A stretch of 64,000 bases of DNA from Rhinopomastus cyanomelas (Eukaryota > Chordata > Aves > Bucerotiformes > Rhinopomastidae), in assembly GCA_013400115.1 (NCBI GenBank), contig VXBP01008206.1, forward strand, positions 257,448-321,447, given 5' to 3'. The notes under the pieces are model-generated. The model saw only the letters and a list, made by a program, of their open reading frames with translations, did not search any database and was not told the origin of the DNA. The position numbers were made by a program, and so were the translations under genes. This document shows positions 1-10,925 of this stretch, in pieces; position 1 is the first letter of the stretch; the number at the start of each line of letters is the position of its first letter.

Positions 1-362
1 TTCACAGTTAGAAATCCAAAGATCTGTGGATTTTTTTGACATCTTTTGAAACTGTTTTTCTGTGGTTTGGTTGGGGACTTTTCCTTCTGTTTCATTACAG
101 GATGTGAAAAGGTTTTAAGTCTGACCAACGGATCAGAAGCATGATAATGTACAAACTAATGCAGAGAAGAGAAAAGCCTAGAAGGACACTCAGAGAGAAG
201 AACAGTCACAAGTCACAAAAGTAATCACGTTGTCTATATGAGGTTGAACAACTAAAGAGGAGGATATGTTAATATCATGTAACAGTGCCCAAAGTACAGG
301 GACAATGATGCTTGTAGAGCAGATTCCTCTCTCCACTAAAATGCACTGTTTGAGGCTAATTT
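1..362. other. Non-coding, nothing recognised
   Basis: AT-rich unique sequence; no repeat tail, splice-bounded frame or RNA gene seen. Confidence 0.6.
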
Positions 363-571
363 GTTCCACATAAATATGAGAAGGAACTTCTTCACAGTGA
401 GGGTGATGCAGCACTGGAACAGGCTGCCCAGTGGAGTCTCCTCTGGAGATGTTTCAAACCTCCTGGATGTGTTCCTGTGTGACTTGGTCTTGGTGATCCT
501 GCTGTTGCAGGGGGATTGGACTGGATGATCTTTCAAGTCCCTTCCAATCCTATGATTCCGTGATTCTATGA
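363..571 (+). mobile_element. CR1 LINE 3' fragment
   Basis: This 5'-truncated copy runs from the GTTCCACAT...AACTTCTTCACAGTGAGGGTGA block through the GGGGGATTGGACTGGATGA block to an octamer tail. It is moderately diverged. Confidence 0.93.
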
Positions 572-2232
572 ATTTTTGAGCAGTCTCAATTAAGACTCAA
601 TTAACTAAGTCTTCATTTTGAGATGGTTTCCTGCAAAAGTTTATAGAGCTAGAAAAACACCTGCTTTTTTCCCATAAAATTGTGTTCAGGTTTCACTGAA
701 AGTTTAGCAATTTTAAATATGACTTTCATCTTTAGCTTTTTTCAGAATAAAATGTGGGTGTATTTCAGACATCTATTCTGGGACCCTACAAATCTGACCA
801 ACATCAGACTCTGGAGAGTCATGCCCTTGGCTGGGAGGGCTTGCTATAGATGAGGCAGCTGCAGCAAAAGGAGAGCATGGCTCCGTGGCACCGCTCTCTC
901 TCATTCATTCACTTACTCTCCAAACTCTTACAGTGCTCTGACTTCACCTGCTTTTCTCTTCTGACTGTGTCAGATGACATGAGAGCTCCTTAAGTTCCAG
1001 ATAATGCTCTGAGGTAGAGGATTATGACAGGATAGACTTTTCTTGTCACCCAAAGGTAGAGATTAACAGCTTATCTTTGCCAGTAGAAGATTCCCCTGGG
1101 ACAGCCTGATTACATCAGTCCTCCTGCCAGATGAGAAAGTGTTAGAGTATTGGAGGGCTTTGGACTCTGATGTACAGTAGATGGTTGTGATGGCAGCAGC
1201 ATAATGGTTGCTTTCTTCCCTTTTTCCTTGCACATAAAACCAGTTTCAGGACACAAGTGTAACTGGCTCTATTACACACTGAACAAGAAATCATGGGATT
1301 ACATTTGCTGCAGACAATTTCAAACCCACTCACTTCTTTGCAAACTTCTAAGTGTTTTGTTTTAGCCCACAGCAATACTGTTTTCTGAGGAAATAGCAAT
1401 GAAAGTAACCACTTTCAAAAGGAAAATCTGAGTGGTGAATTCCCACTAACAGCTGCTTACTGTAATATATATCATCTTTATAATTTTACTTGCTTTTGGG
1501 GGCCTTTTAGAGTACTTGTTTTGCTGTGAAAACTCCAATTAATATCCAAAACTCTGGGATAAGGAAAGATTTTAAAAGTTCTGTGCTAGTATTTTAAGCA
1601 CTTCAACATAAAAAAGATAACTAAGTTAGCACACAAGGAAATCACTCAAATAAAGCATTTAAGCCTACCCCAGGGAACCACACCACCCAATAACTAACAC
1701 TGAAGGTCTATATTCCAACCTTCAAACAGGCTCAGTGATAGTCATCAAGGGCCATCTTGCACAGGCAGAGAACACAGTCCTGACTCCTCAGCTCCATTCA
1801 CCACCCAGCTGGAAAAGATGGTCCCAGTGCTGCTCACAAAACTTCTCAGCACAGCCCATGACAAGCACGGTCTCTCCAGCTCATGTGCACTACCTGACTA
1901 TGCAACCCTTCTTTCTGAAGCAAGGAACAACGTGATTAATTTTGTAAAGCAAACCTTGCAGCTGACATGTAGCACTCGTTCATTCCTGATGGAAACAGGC
2001 TGACTAGTACAATAATTGCAAGTACATGTAGGTCACAAATGATTCAAATTGTCCTCAGTGTAGTATTTTCTACCCGTTTTCCACAGTAACATTATAGCAC
2101 AGATACTGGATGGAATTAACAGGACATATTAAAATTATATTGCATATTGTCAGTAATTAATCTGTGGTACACTGCTGCTAAAACTACAAGACAGGAATCT
2201 GGGTGACTTCAGCAAGTATATTTAAATGTCTG
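572..2232. other. Unique non-coding stretch
   Basis: No repeat recognised. Only short chance frames (up to 85 codons). Confidence 0.6.
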
Positions 2233-2514
2233 TAGAATCATAGAATCATTAGGGATTGGAAGGGACCTCGAAAGATCATCCAGTCCAATCCCCCTGCCAC
2301 AGCAGGACCACCTAGACCAAGTCACACAGGAACACATCCAGGCGGGTTTTAAACATCTCTAGTGAAGGAGACTCCACAACTCCCCTGGGCAGCCTGTTCC
2401 AGTGTTCTGTCACCCTCAGTGCAAACAAGTTCCTTCTCAAATTTATGTGGAACCTCCTATGTTCCAGCTGACACCCATTACACCCATTAACACTAGGTAA
2501 CACTGAGAAGAGCC
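2233..2514 (-). mobile_element. CR1 LINE 3' fragment (young)
   Basis: It begins with the reverse-complement octamer tail and reads through the standard blocks to AACACTGAGAAGAGCC. A short local duplication (ACACCCATTA) lies near 2471. Confidence 0.95.
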
Positions 2515-3380
2515 AAAACAGATCAATGGAATTCATAGATCTGCATCCCTTATTAATAAAGAATGAAATATTCCCTGATTAGAAGAGACCCATGATTCTC
2601 ATCTCAGTGTGAGTAGAATACGTATCGTACATGTAGTTTAATTCAAACGTGTGTTACTGTTTTCAGAACACTTATGTTTTACTCTAAAGGTAAATATAGA
2701 GGAGGTTGTCCTCTGTTGGTATTCAAATAATATCTGTTTTGCATTGTCTTCCATTGCTCAGAATACAAACCTTCAGTGTGAAACAGACATTATAAAATAG
2801 CTATTTCAATGGCTAACATCATTAATTAGTCTTTTAAAGCAGTTTAGTGTGTGGGTTTTATGGGAATATATGCAAACACATCGATATAAGTAGGGAGAGA
2901 AAAGCTTTTATAAATATATCGTGTGTTATTTGGATAACTGTGATTTCAGCTGAACTACAGAGCAGATCCTATCTTACAGGGTATGTTATAAACACCCCTC
3001 CAAAAGGTAGAAAGAAATGTGTCTGGCATCCAGACAACAGTTCTATTAGGCATTCATCCAAAGCTTCTCAGCATCCACGAAACATAACGTTACTCCAAGG
3101 AACTGAAGCATTATTCACAGGCAATGCACTACTCTGGACTCCTGCATTGAAGCAAACACCTGGAGGTCTAAATTCAGAACACAGAACAACTCAGAACCGT
3201 TGGAGTTAGCTGTGAGTTTCGTTCTGCTGCCATGTGATGCACTATTCTGTTCGGATTTCCTGATTCTGTCTCACTGCTGTTCCAGAAGCAAGAACTGTTC
3301 TGAAATGTTAATGCTGCCAAAATGTGGACTAAGTCTTCCACAAACAGACTTCTAGAAACACAAAGCTATTTTGGAGAAAG
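2515..3380. other. Unique non-coding stretch
   Basis: Contains a 120-codon frame at 2847-3209 with no recognisable product and no supporting start or splice context. Confidence 0.55.
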
Positions 3381-3645
3381 CATAGAATCATAGAATCATT
3401 GGGGACTGGAAGGGACCTTGAAAGATCATCTAGTCCAATCCCCCTGCCACAGCAGGATCACCTAGACCAAGTCGCACAGGAACACATCCAGGCAGGTCTT
3501 AAACATCTCCAGTGAAGGAGACTCCACANAGAGCACACTGCTGGCTCATAGTCATACTGCTGTGCACCAGAACCTCCAGGTCCCTTTCTCCTAAACTACT
3601 CCCCAACAGCTCAGTCCCCAGCCTATACTGGTACCTGGGGTTGAA
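3381..3645 (-). mobile_element. CR1 LINE with N and internal jump
   Basis: The first part (3381-3528) is a normal CR1 3' end. After the N at 3529 the sequence resumes in a different, more 5' CR1 segment (AGAGCACACTGCTGGCTCAT to the GGTACCTGGGGTT block), skipping several hundred bases of element. This is either a closed assembly gap or a deletion. Confidence 0.85.
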
Positions 3646-4290
3646 TATCTGCCTCCTTGCAAAACTGACTGAAATGACAAGATGTAAGTCTCTTGGGAGG
3701 CTCAGTCTGAACTTGAGGATCACTTCTTGCTTCTATAATGTGCAGGTGCAAAAATTACTCTTTAAAAATGTCAGGTTTGCTGACAATTTGAAAGAGGCAG
3801 TTTTTCTACTTCCAGTGTTTAAACTGTTATTATTTTCTTTGAGTGTACCCCAACCATAGTACAGAATCATAGAATCATAAATCCAAAGAGCAAGTACTGT
3901 CAACAAAGTAAGAGCTGTTTTATTAATCCTAAAATTAATAATTCCTACCAGCACTGTCACATTGTCAGATTCAGTTGCAGTGTGTATGTCAACAGTACTT
4001 TTCCCCCCGACTCTATGAAATTAATTAAACATATGTGAGAAGACAACAACTTGATTATGGTAATTGTGCAGAAATGTGAATACAGAGACTTGAGGGAGAG
4101 CCTTCTGAGCTTCTGAGACAGAAACTGTGTCTGTGACTCTGTGGCCACCCGTCCTGATTTAAACACAATAAAAAGTCTCTTGATCTGCTCTTTGCAGGTA
4201 GTTCCTCTGTTTCTGTCAGGCTTTTATCCTAGTCTTGATATAATTTGTTTTCCCACAACCAAATTCATAATAGCACCAGAAGCTTCTGAC
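3646..4290. other. Unique non-coding stretch
   Basis: About 20 bp at 3862 (AGAATCATAGAATCAT) is a possible bare CR1 octamer remnant. Nothing else seen. Confidence 0.55.
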
Positions 4291-4537
4291 AACCTCAAGT
4301 TGCATCAGGGGAGGTTTAGATTGGATATTAGAAGGAAATTCTTTACTGAGAGGTGCTTAGGTACTGGAATGGATTGCCCAGGGAGGTGGTGGTGTCACTA
4401 TCCCTGGAGGTGTTTAAGGAACAAGTGGACACGGAGCTTAGGGATAGGGTCTAGCTGTCAGATACTAGGAGAAAAGGTTGGACTCGATGACCCTGGAGGT
4501 CCTTTCCAGCCACGATGATTCTGTGATTCTGTGATTC
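4291..4537 (+). mobile_element. CR1 LINE 3' fragment (older subfamily)
   Basis: It contains GTTTAGATTGGATATTAGAA, the TTGCCCAGGGAGGTGGTGG block, and a tail of ATTCTGTG octamers rather than ATTCTATG, so it belongs to a different and older subfamily than the copy at 2233. Confidence 0.9.
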
Positions 4538-5550
4538 AACTCTATCACTTGCTTTCCAGAATGTTTTAGACCCACCTTCTCCACTTAAAACCTTTTCAGC
4601 ACCTGGTGCAAAAAGCAGCATAAACAGCTTCCTACCAGCCTGCAAAGGCAGGCATGATCTCCGTGATTCCCACCACCAACCTATTCACATGACACTCTCC
4701 CACCACCAGCCTGTCCTCGCCCCAGTACATTAGGTAGAGCTGTGAAGCAGAAAGTGGGCAGGGCAAACGTTTGCAGGAAAACAATCCCGTCAGCTGCCTC
4801 TGCAAGATTCAATAGAGGTTTTTTCTGAGAGCTTGAAAAAGCATTCTCTTCTCTGCAGTCAGCTGGAAGTGGTGCTATCAAAGCTTTTGTCATGGCAGTG
4901 ACAGTTTCTGAGTTGTCTCTGTTGACACAACCCTCACGCTGTCCTTGCCTAGGTGCGTCTGGCTCTCAGCTCTGGTGAAAGGAAATGAAGTTCCAAACCA
5001 CTTATTTTTCATTCAGTGAGTGACAAAAAGCTGCAACTTGCTTAAAAGTAGTGATGGGCTTAGTAAAGTCAGAAATTATTTTACTGTCAAGATACCAGTG
5101 AGATACAAAGAGTATCTGTGCTCAATATCCAAATAGTTAAGCTGGAGTTGTGATACTCCCAAGAAATGTTATCAAAACGTTGTCTCTCAAAACAACTCTC
5201 GTGTTGTGGTTTGCAACTTATTTCTTATAGACAAACATTCATCATGACTCGATTTTTTTATTTCACTTAAATACACAAGTTCTGCTTTAATTTTTGTGAG
5301 GAAAGGGGTTTTTCCTAAGCCAGCTGGTTAGTGGGTGTGAGTCACGGACAACACACAGCGAGAGATACCGGAGCGAGATGATGCTGTGGTGTTGGAATGT
5401 AAATGTAAGGAGTTAACGTTTCTGCTTTGTTTTTTGCTAGTTTCAGGTGACTAACACTCGAGCCAGTGCTAGATGGGTATCTCTCAAGTAGGACCTATTC
5501 CTTTTGTGTGAGTAAATGAACATTCAATCCTATGGAGACATTGACAACTA
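4538..5550. other. Unique non-coding stretch
   Basis: No feature recognised. Confidence 0.55.
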
Positions 5551-5664
5551 TCCTAACCCAGACTGACTGTATGACTTGGTCTGGGGGATCCTGCTGTGAC
5601 AGGGGGATTGGACTGGATGACCTTTCCAGGTCCCTTCCAATCCCTAATGATTCTATGATTCTAT
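5551..5664 (+). mobile_element. CR1 tail with shared atypical 5' junction
   Basis: It has the young CR1 3' end preceded by AACCCAGACTGACTGTATGA, a junction also found at 25427 and 41205. The extension itself resembles the last bases of an older CR1 tail. Confidence 0.88.
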
Positions 5665-5979
5665 CCTGAGATGACTGCTTTTACTGTCAGACTACAGTTG
5701 GCACCCAGGCCCTAACTACAGCAATTAAAAAATTTAAAACTTATCTGTTTTTAATTCAAGATGGAATTATAAGGGAAAAAAAGTACAGAATCCAAAAGCC
5801 TTGCAGTCTATCCCTGCACATCAGCCACAAGAAGTTATGACTTTGCAGCTTACTGTTATTCACAGTTTTAAATCACTTCAGTGAGTCCCACGTGCAAACT
5901 TTTTTGCAGCATTTGGCTGGTAAGAGTCGAGGTATTTAGAGATTTCTACATATCTACTGCAGGGAAGAGAGAAAACACA

Positions 5980-6240
5980 AAGAAGTAAAAACGTGTCAGC
6001 AGCCTTAATTAACGCTCATTGCACAAGATCTGCCAGCCTGCTGTGCACAGGCACTTAATAAAAAGAGGCAGGGAACTGAAGGAATAGTCCATGCTCATTT
6101 ATCCATCTTAGCTGAGCCAAACTAAGAGTAGCTGGCATCGGGCTTTAACAGAATAGCATCTTAATTGCTTAGCAGGATGAGAGAGGTGAGTGGCTAACCA
6201 CTGCCACTGAGAATTCAGACTGTTCCCTCAGGAATCTGGC
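5980..6240. promoter_or_regulatory. Candidate conserved non-coding element
   Basis: Repeat-free sequence with clustered candidate sites (TTAATTAACGCTCATTGCAC; TCTTAATTGCTTAGCAGG) and a purine-balanced, non-simple composition. It is weakly supported, by appearance only. Confidence 0.25.
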
Positions 6241-6790
6241 TGTTTTCCTTGGCTGTATCTTTTATTTTTACCATCATTGATATATTTTTAAAAGGTTAGC
6301 AGGTGGCAGTTAGCAAACTGTTGAATTCAATTTATTTTTGTTTTCATGATAAAACTTTATCCTCTGAGAATTCTTTTCACAGGATTCCTCCTCTTCTCTT
6401 TCAGTGACTGACAGGCAGGACACTTTGTTGAATGACCTTTTCTATTTAGCTGCATTGGAGTACACTCAGACTCGAGAGGGGCATTTGCTTCATCTCTCTT
6501 GCTATGGTTTTACTGAAAAGTTAAGATTCAATACCTGAATTAATCTTTGTTTTGATATTTTAATTATGTTTGCTCTAGCAATCTGCCTCTCACCTTGGTA
6601 GATCTAGGTATTTGCAGTGTCTGTAGCTTCTAACTCAGCCAAAATACTTTTTGAAATCAATCAGTTTTGCTTGAATGAGTAACACTAAGGAAAGACATTT
6701 AAGATGTAGATGTAGTCAGCACATTCTAAATATTGCAGTTATGACAGCAGTCTCTGTCTTGCACTTTGAAATAAATGCTTCAACTCTAAT

Positions 6791-6828
6791 CAGGAGAGTT
6801 TCATTCCACCAGGAGAGTTTCATTACAC
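6791..6828 (+). repeat. 18-bp tandem duplication
   Basis: CAGGAGAGTTTCATT is followed by CCAC and repeated once with one change, just outside the candidate SINE. Confidence 0.85.
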
Positions 6829-6855
6829 CACAACCACCACTTTGAGTCACATCTT

Positions 6856-7030
6856 CACAGAATCACAGAATGTTACAGGTTGGAAGGGACCTGGAAAGAT
6901 CATCTAAGTCCAACCCCCCTGCTGGAGCAGGGTAAGCCTACAGTACTATCTCAAGATGTCCTACATGGGGCTTGAACCCATGACCCCAGGAATTCAGAGT
7001 CCCATGCTCTACCAACCGAGCCAACATACT
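6856..7030 (-). mobile_element. Candidate SINE: tRNA-Lys-like head fused to CR1 tail
   Basis: On the minus strand the order is a tRNA-like head (7030-6958), a linker of about 25 bp, then a CR1 3' end of about 77 bp (about 6932-6856) finishing in the octamer-type tail. The head keeps a paired D stem (GCTC/GAGC), an anticodon stem with loop CTCTGAA, and a perfect five-pair T stem (ATGGG/CCCAT) around TTCAAGC. It follows tRNA-Lys through GGTAGAGCATG and GACTCT. The acceptor stem no longer pairs and the anticodon reads CTG, so it is not a working tRNA-Lys. A tRNA head with a LINE 3' end in the same orientation is the classic SINE layout; a tRNA pseudogene next to an unrelated CR1 is the alternative. 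Confidence 0.6.
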
Positions 7031-8562
7031 GGTTCCACCATGTGCAAGTTGGTAATCTTTCGTCTAGAAAGTAAAGCAGCAGGATCTTGAGGAGGTCACT
7101 GAGATCTACTGGCATGGAATCTCTCTTCAAATTAACACCCCTATGCAAGCTCTGCATTGTGATGGAAATGCCCTTGGCATGGAGCTGCCAAACCAGCTTA
7201 GGCAGGCGATTCCTTCTTTTCTGTTTTTATCTAGATGCTGATATTTTCCCTCCTCCTTAAGGATCAGAAAAGTAATTTTTTTAAAAACATATTTTCTTAT
7301 CTGACAGGCATTCACTGCAGGACCAAGCATGTGTGTCAGGGTGTGGGAGAGACTTCAGATGTCTAAACAATAACACGTAGTGTGGCTACAGCGTTTCAGC
7401 AACAGAAGATACCTTAGGGTGTCTCAAACAGCACAAGACAGCTGTGCTTGGACAGGTTGGACATTGTTCCAGACCGGGATTCCTTAAATCCCTTAGGGTG
7501 CATGGTGTAATTATCTATGTGGTCACTGGGTGAAATTTTTTTGTAGTTTAGCAGTTCCGTGCCTGTGTTCTGACCACCTAGGTAGCATTAGCTCTATGGG
7601 TCCCAGTGATGGGTTGTGTGTATTTCCCCTCATATTTAGTGTAGAACTTACCAGCACCATCCACAAACCTAACCTTCCTATACACGTTGCAACTTCTGTG
7701 CATGTGAGCTGTTTCTCAACATGATGTGCGACTGAATTTGTGAGAAGAGCCTGGCTCTGTGAATCTATAACAAATGAACAGCCTTAAATAGCACGTTCTG
7801 GGTCATTTAGCAGAATACTCATAAGCTTCCTAACACTTGCCCATCTAAGAGGGTTTTGTCTCTAAAGCTGATCTTCAGCTGCTATAATTTATGAAGTAAA
7901 ACTCTACACACACTGATTGCCTCTCATCTTCTTCAGTGCTTTCTGTTTTGCCTGAGCCCAGTTTTATGATGCAGCTGAAAAGGCACAATTCTGCCAAATA
8001 AGGTAGCATCCACTTGGGTGCCATGAGGTGGCTGATGCAGCCTTTTCTTGATATCCAATATGGTTTAGTGCTACTGACAGAAAAATACACTACAATGCTG
8101 TGTCTTGGTTTTTTATGACATTCCCATTAATTCCTAAGTCTTTGGAAAAGGTAGGTTGAACAAATGTTTTTACAGATCAAGTTGTTGTTTGATTATCTAA
8201 TGACTCTATAGAAGGTTCAACACAAACTTAGAGGCTTTGTATTTTAGAAGAAATCTATTTGGGAAATCCTTTTTATGGCACGTGTCATGGGATCATGAAA
8301 AATTTACTGAGAGAAAGACATAAAAGATGGAAGGTGTGTAAGTTAAAAACAAAAGTATGGCAATGGCTATGAAACGTGGCAAATCTACTGAACTTCCATC
8401 CAGCGCAGCTATGGTTTAATCCATGTAAAGACTGAAATGAGAGAGACAAACGTCTTGAACACAGGAAGAACAGCATCAGCGATGGAGAAGAAAGGTGTAG
8501 GTGCATGGGTTGTCAAAGTAATTGTAGGTTCTGTTCTGATGCTGGAATCCAGAAAATGGATT
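7031..8562. other. Unique non-coding stretch
   Basis: No repeat or gene recognised; frames of 64-73 codons look like chance. Confidence 0.55.
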
Positions 8563-8813
8563 AATCATAGAATCATTAGGGATTGGAAGGGACCTCAAAA
8601 GATTATCTAGTGCAATTCCCCTGCCACAGCAGGATCACCTAGAACAAGTCACACACGAACGCATCTAGGCAGGTCTTAAACATCTCCAGTGAAGGAGACT
8701 CCACAACTCCCCATGGCAGCCAGTTCCTGTGCTCTGTCACCCTCACTGGGAAGAAGTTACTCCTCATATTTACGTGGAACCTCCTATGTTCCAACTTACA
8801 ACCATTGCCCAGA
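8563..8813 (-). mobile_element. CR1 LINE 3' fragment (young)
   Basis: It runs from the octamer tail through AACATCTCCAGTGAAGGAG to CCTATGTTCC and ends in CCATTGCCC. It is lightly diverged from the copies at 2233 and 20838. Confidence 0.94.
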
Positions 8814-9991
8814 CAAACTGTGAATTTATTTTTTACAGACCATATACATCCAAGGGTTGCAGACGGTAGTTGGCTGTGATACCAGTAAGGTAGTAAGGAT
8901 CATGATTTACTATTTCAGCTTCCAGATTTAATAACATTATTTCCAGCTGTATAATCTAGAACTGCAACTTTTACATCTCTACATTAAACTTGCATGTGTT
9001 TACCTTCAAATTTCTGCTGGTTTGGTTTTTTTTAAAGCCTAAACTGGGGAGGCTGATAAATATAGCACATGTTCTTTCCACAGAAACAAAGGCTGTATGA
9101 GACATCCCAACAAATTCTCAGAAGCCCACAAGCTGAGATGAAGCCAGGAGCAGATTTATAAGGACATTTCCTGTTTTGCTGCAGAGGTCAGTTTAAGGAC
9201 AAAGCAACATCTTACAAGGCAACATTCCCCTGGCAAGGCAGTGTCTAATCTGGTGAGAAAAGATACCTTGCAGCATGTGTTGCTGCTACCTGGTAAATTA
9301 CACACAGCCAGGTGCAGGCCAACTGCAACAGCTATAATTTCATTACTTGGCCTGAACGATCTTTGAAACCTGAAGTCAGTCAGAAGCAGAGCTTTCAGGT
9401 CTTTTGCTTTTCATTTCTCTGCGTTTTGAACCAATGTCAAATGTCAATCAGAGTTCAAAATCCAACAGTATGAAACTAAACGCAGTGGTTTCTGAGGAAG
9501 AAAAAGATTGAGAGACATGAGACGCATGACTGATAGTTAGAGAGTGGTCAGAGATCACTCGATCACTTTTGGGTTTAGGAGCTGTGCATCGTCCTTCCAG
9601 TGATGTTTCTTTTTAAAAAATACATAGAAATAGGGTTGTAGCAGAGCAAAGCAGTTAATCAACCAGCCATGGACGACATCTGGTCCTTGCACTGTCCAAT
9701 CCTTTGATTTTAAAGATTGTCTTACTCATTGCTGTTATTTGTGTTTACATTTTCCTATTATTGAAGCTCCTATATGAAGCTACATCCTATATTTTTCTAT
9801 TATTGAGCTTCCTAGATGAAGCTACAGTCTTCTGAAGTTGTGCAATTTGTCTGGATTCTCCTAAGTATTTCTTCAGATCTTGACAACATACTCTGTGTCT
9901 GTGAGCTAGGATTTTCCAAAACTGATCTTCTAGAGGTGTCTTGGAATAGTATTTTGTGGCTAGGACTGCAAAGAGTATTATTAAGATGGTC
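8814..9991. other. Unique non-coding stretch
   Basis: Contains the 9749-9829 tandem duplication; otherwise nothing recognised. Confidence 0.55.
9749..9829 (+). repeat. Diverged tandem duplication of about 40 bp
   Basis: Two copies of a TTCCTATTATTGAAGCTCCT-like unit ending ATGAAGCTACA lie side by side with several differences. Confidence 0.75.
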
Positions 9992-10925
9992 ACACTCAAA
10001 GAGTTGCAGTCAATGACTTGATGTCCAAGTGGAGACCAGTAAGAAGTGCCATTCCTCAGAGTTTACTACTGGGACCGGTACTATTAAACGTCTATGTCTC
10101 CCATCCTGGACAGTGGGTTCAAGTGCATAAGATCAAGCTGTGTGGTGCAGTCAACATACCGGAGGGAAGGGATGCCATCCAGAGGGATCTTGACAGGCTG
10201 CACAGGTTGACCTACACAAATCTCACAGAGTTCAACAAGCCAAGTGCAAGGTTGTGCCCCTGGGTTGGAGGAATCCCGAGTACAAATTGAGGCTGAGTTA
10301 GGAATGGATCGAGAGCAACGCTGAGGAGAAGGAGCTGGGAGTGCTGGTTGACAAGAAGCTCAACATGACCCAGCAATGTGCACTTGAATACCAGAAAGCC
10401 AGCCTGAGCTACTTCAAAAGAAGCATGGCAAACAAGTCAAGGGAGGTAATTCTGCCCATCCAGTCCACTCTCATGAGACCCATCTGGACTAATGTGTTCA
10501 GATCTGGGACCCCCAACACAGGAAGGATATGGACATGTTTGAGCTAGCCCAGAGGAGGGCCACAAGGGTGATGAGAAGGCTGGAGCACCTCTCCAGCAAA
10601 GACATTCTAGGAATGTTCAGACTGTTCAGCCCAAAGGCTGTACAATACAGTCTCCAGGCAGATTTTACAGCATCCTTCCTGTACCTAAAGGAAGCCTACA
10701 GGAAAGAGGGACAAGGGGTAATCCTCTTGACTGAAAGAGGGAGGATCTAGATTAGAATGAATTTTATTTACTGTGAGGGTGGTGAAACAGTGGAACAGGT
10801 TGTCCAGGAAGCTGCAAATAGTCCCACCCTGGAAGTGTTCAAGGACAACATCGTATGGATCTTTGAGCAACTTGGTCTAGCGGAAGGTGTTCCTGGCCAC
10901 AGCAAGGGAACTGGAGCTAGACGAG
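9992..10925 (+). pseudogene. Old CR1 LINE with decayed reverse transcriptase end
   Basis: This 5'-truncated copy keeps the reverse transcriptase 3' third and the 3' UTR. Near 10018 the frame reads S-K-W-R-P-V, then L-L-L-G-P-V-L-L-N, matching the CR1 block WRPVTSGVPQGSVLGPVLFN. The region of the catalytic F-A-D-D motif that follows is lost, and the frame resumes as K-L-C-G-A-V. Several frames are needed to follow the rest, so it is dead. The GGTTGTCCAGGAAGCTGCAA region marks the UTR; the octamer tail is missing. Confidence 0.88.

Noticed and set aside
3862..3882. Separate CR1 insertion
   Set aside because: Only about 20 bp of octamer-like sequence is present; too short to call.
6958..7030. 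Functional tRNA gene
   Set aside because: The acceptor stem does not pair, the Lys-like body carries a CTG anticodon, and it is fused to a CR1 tail; a SINE head or pseudogene fits better.
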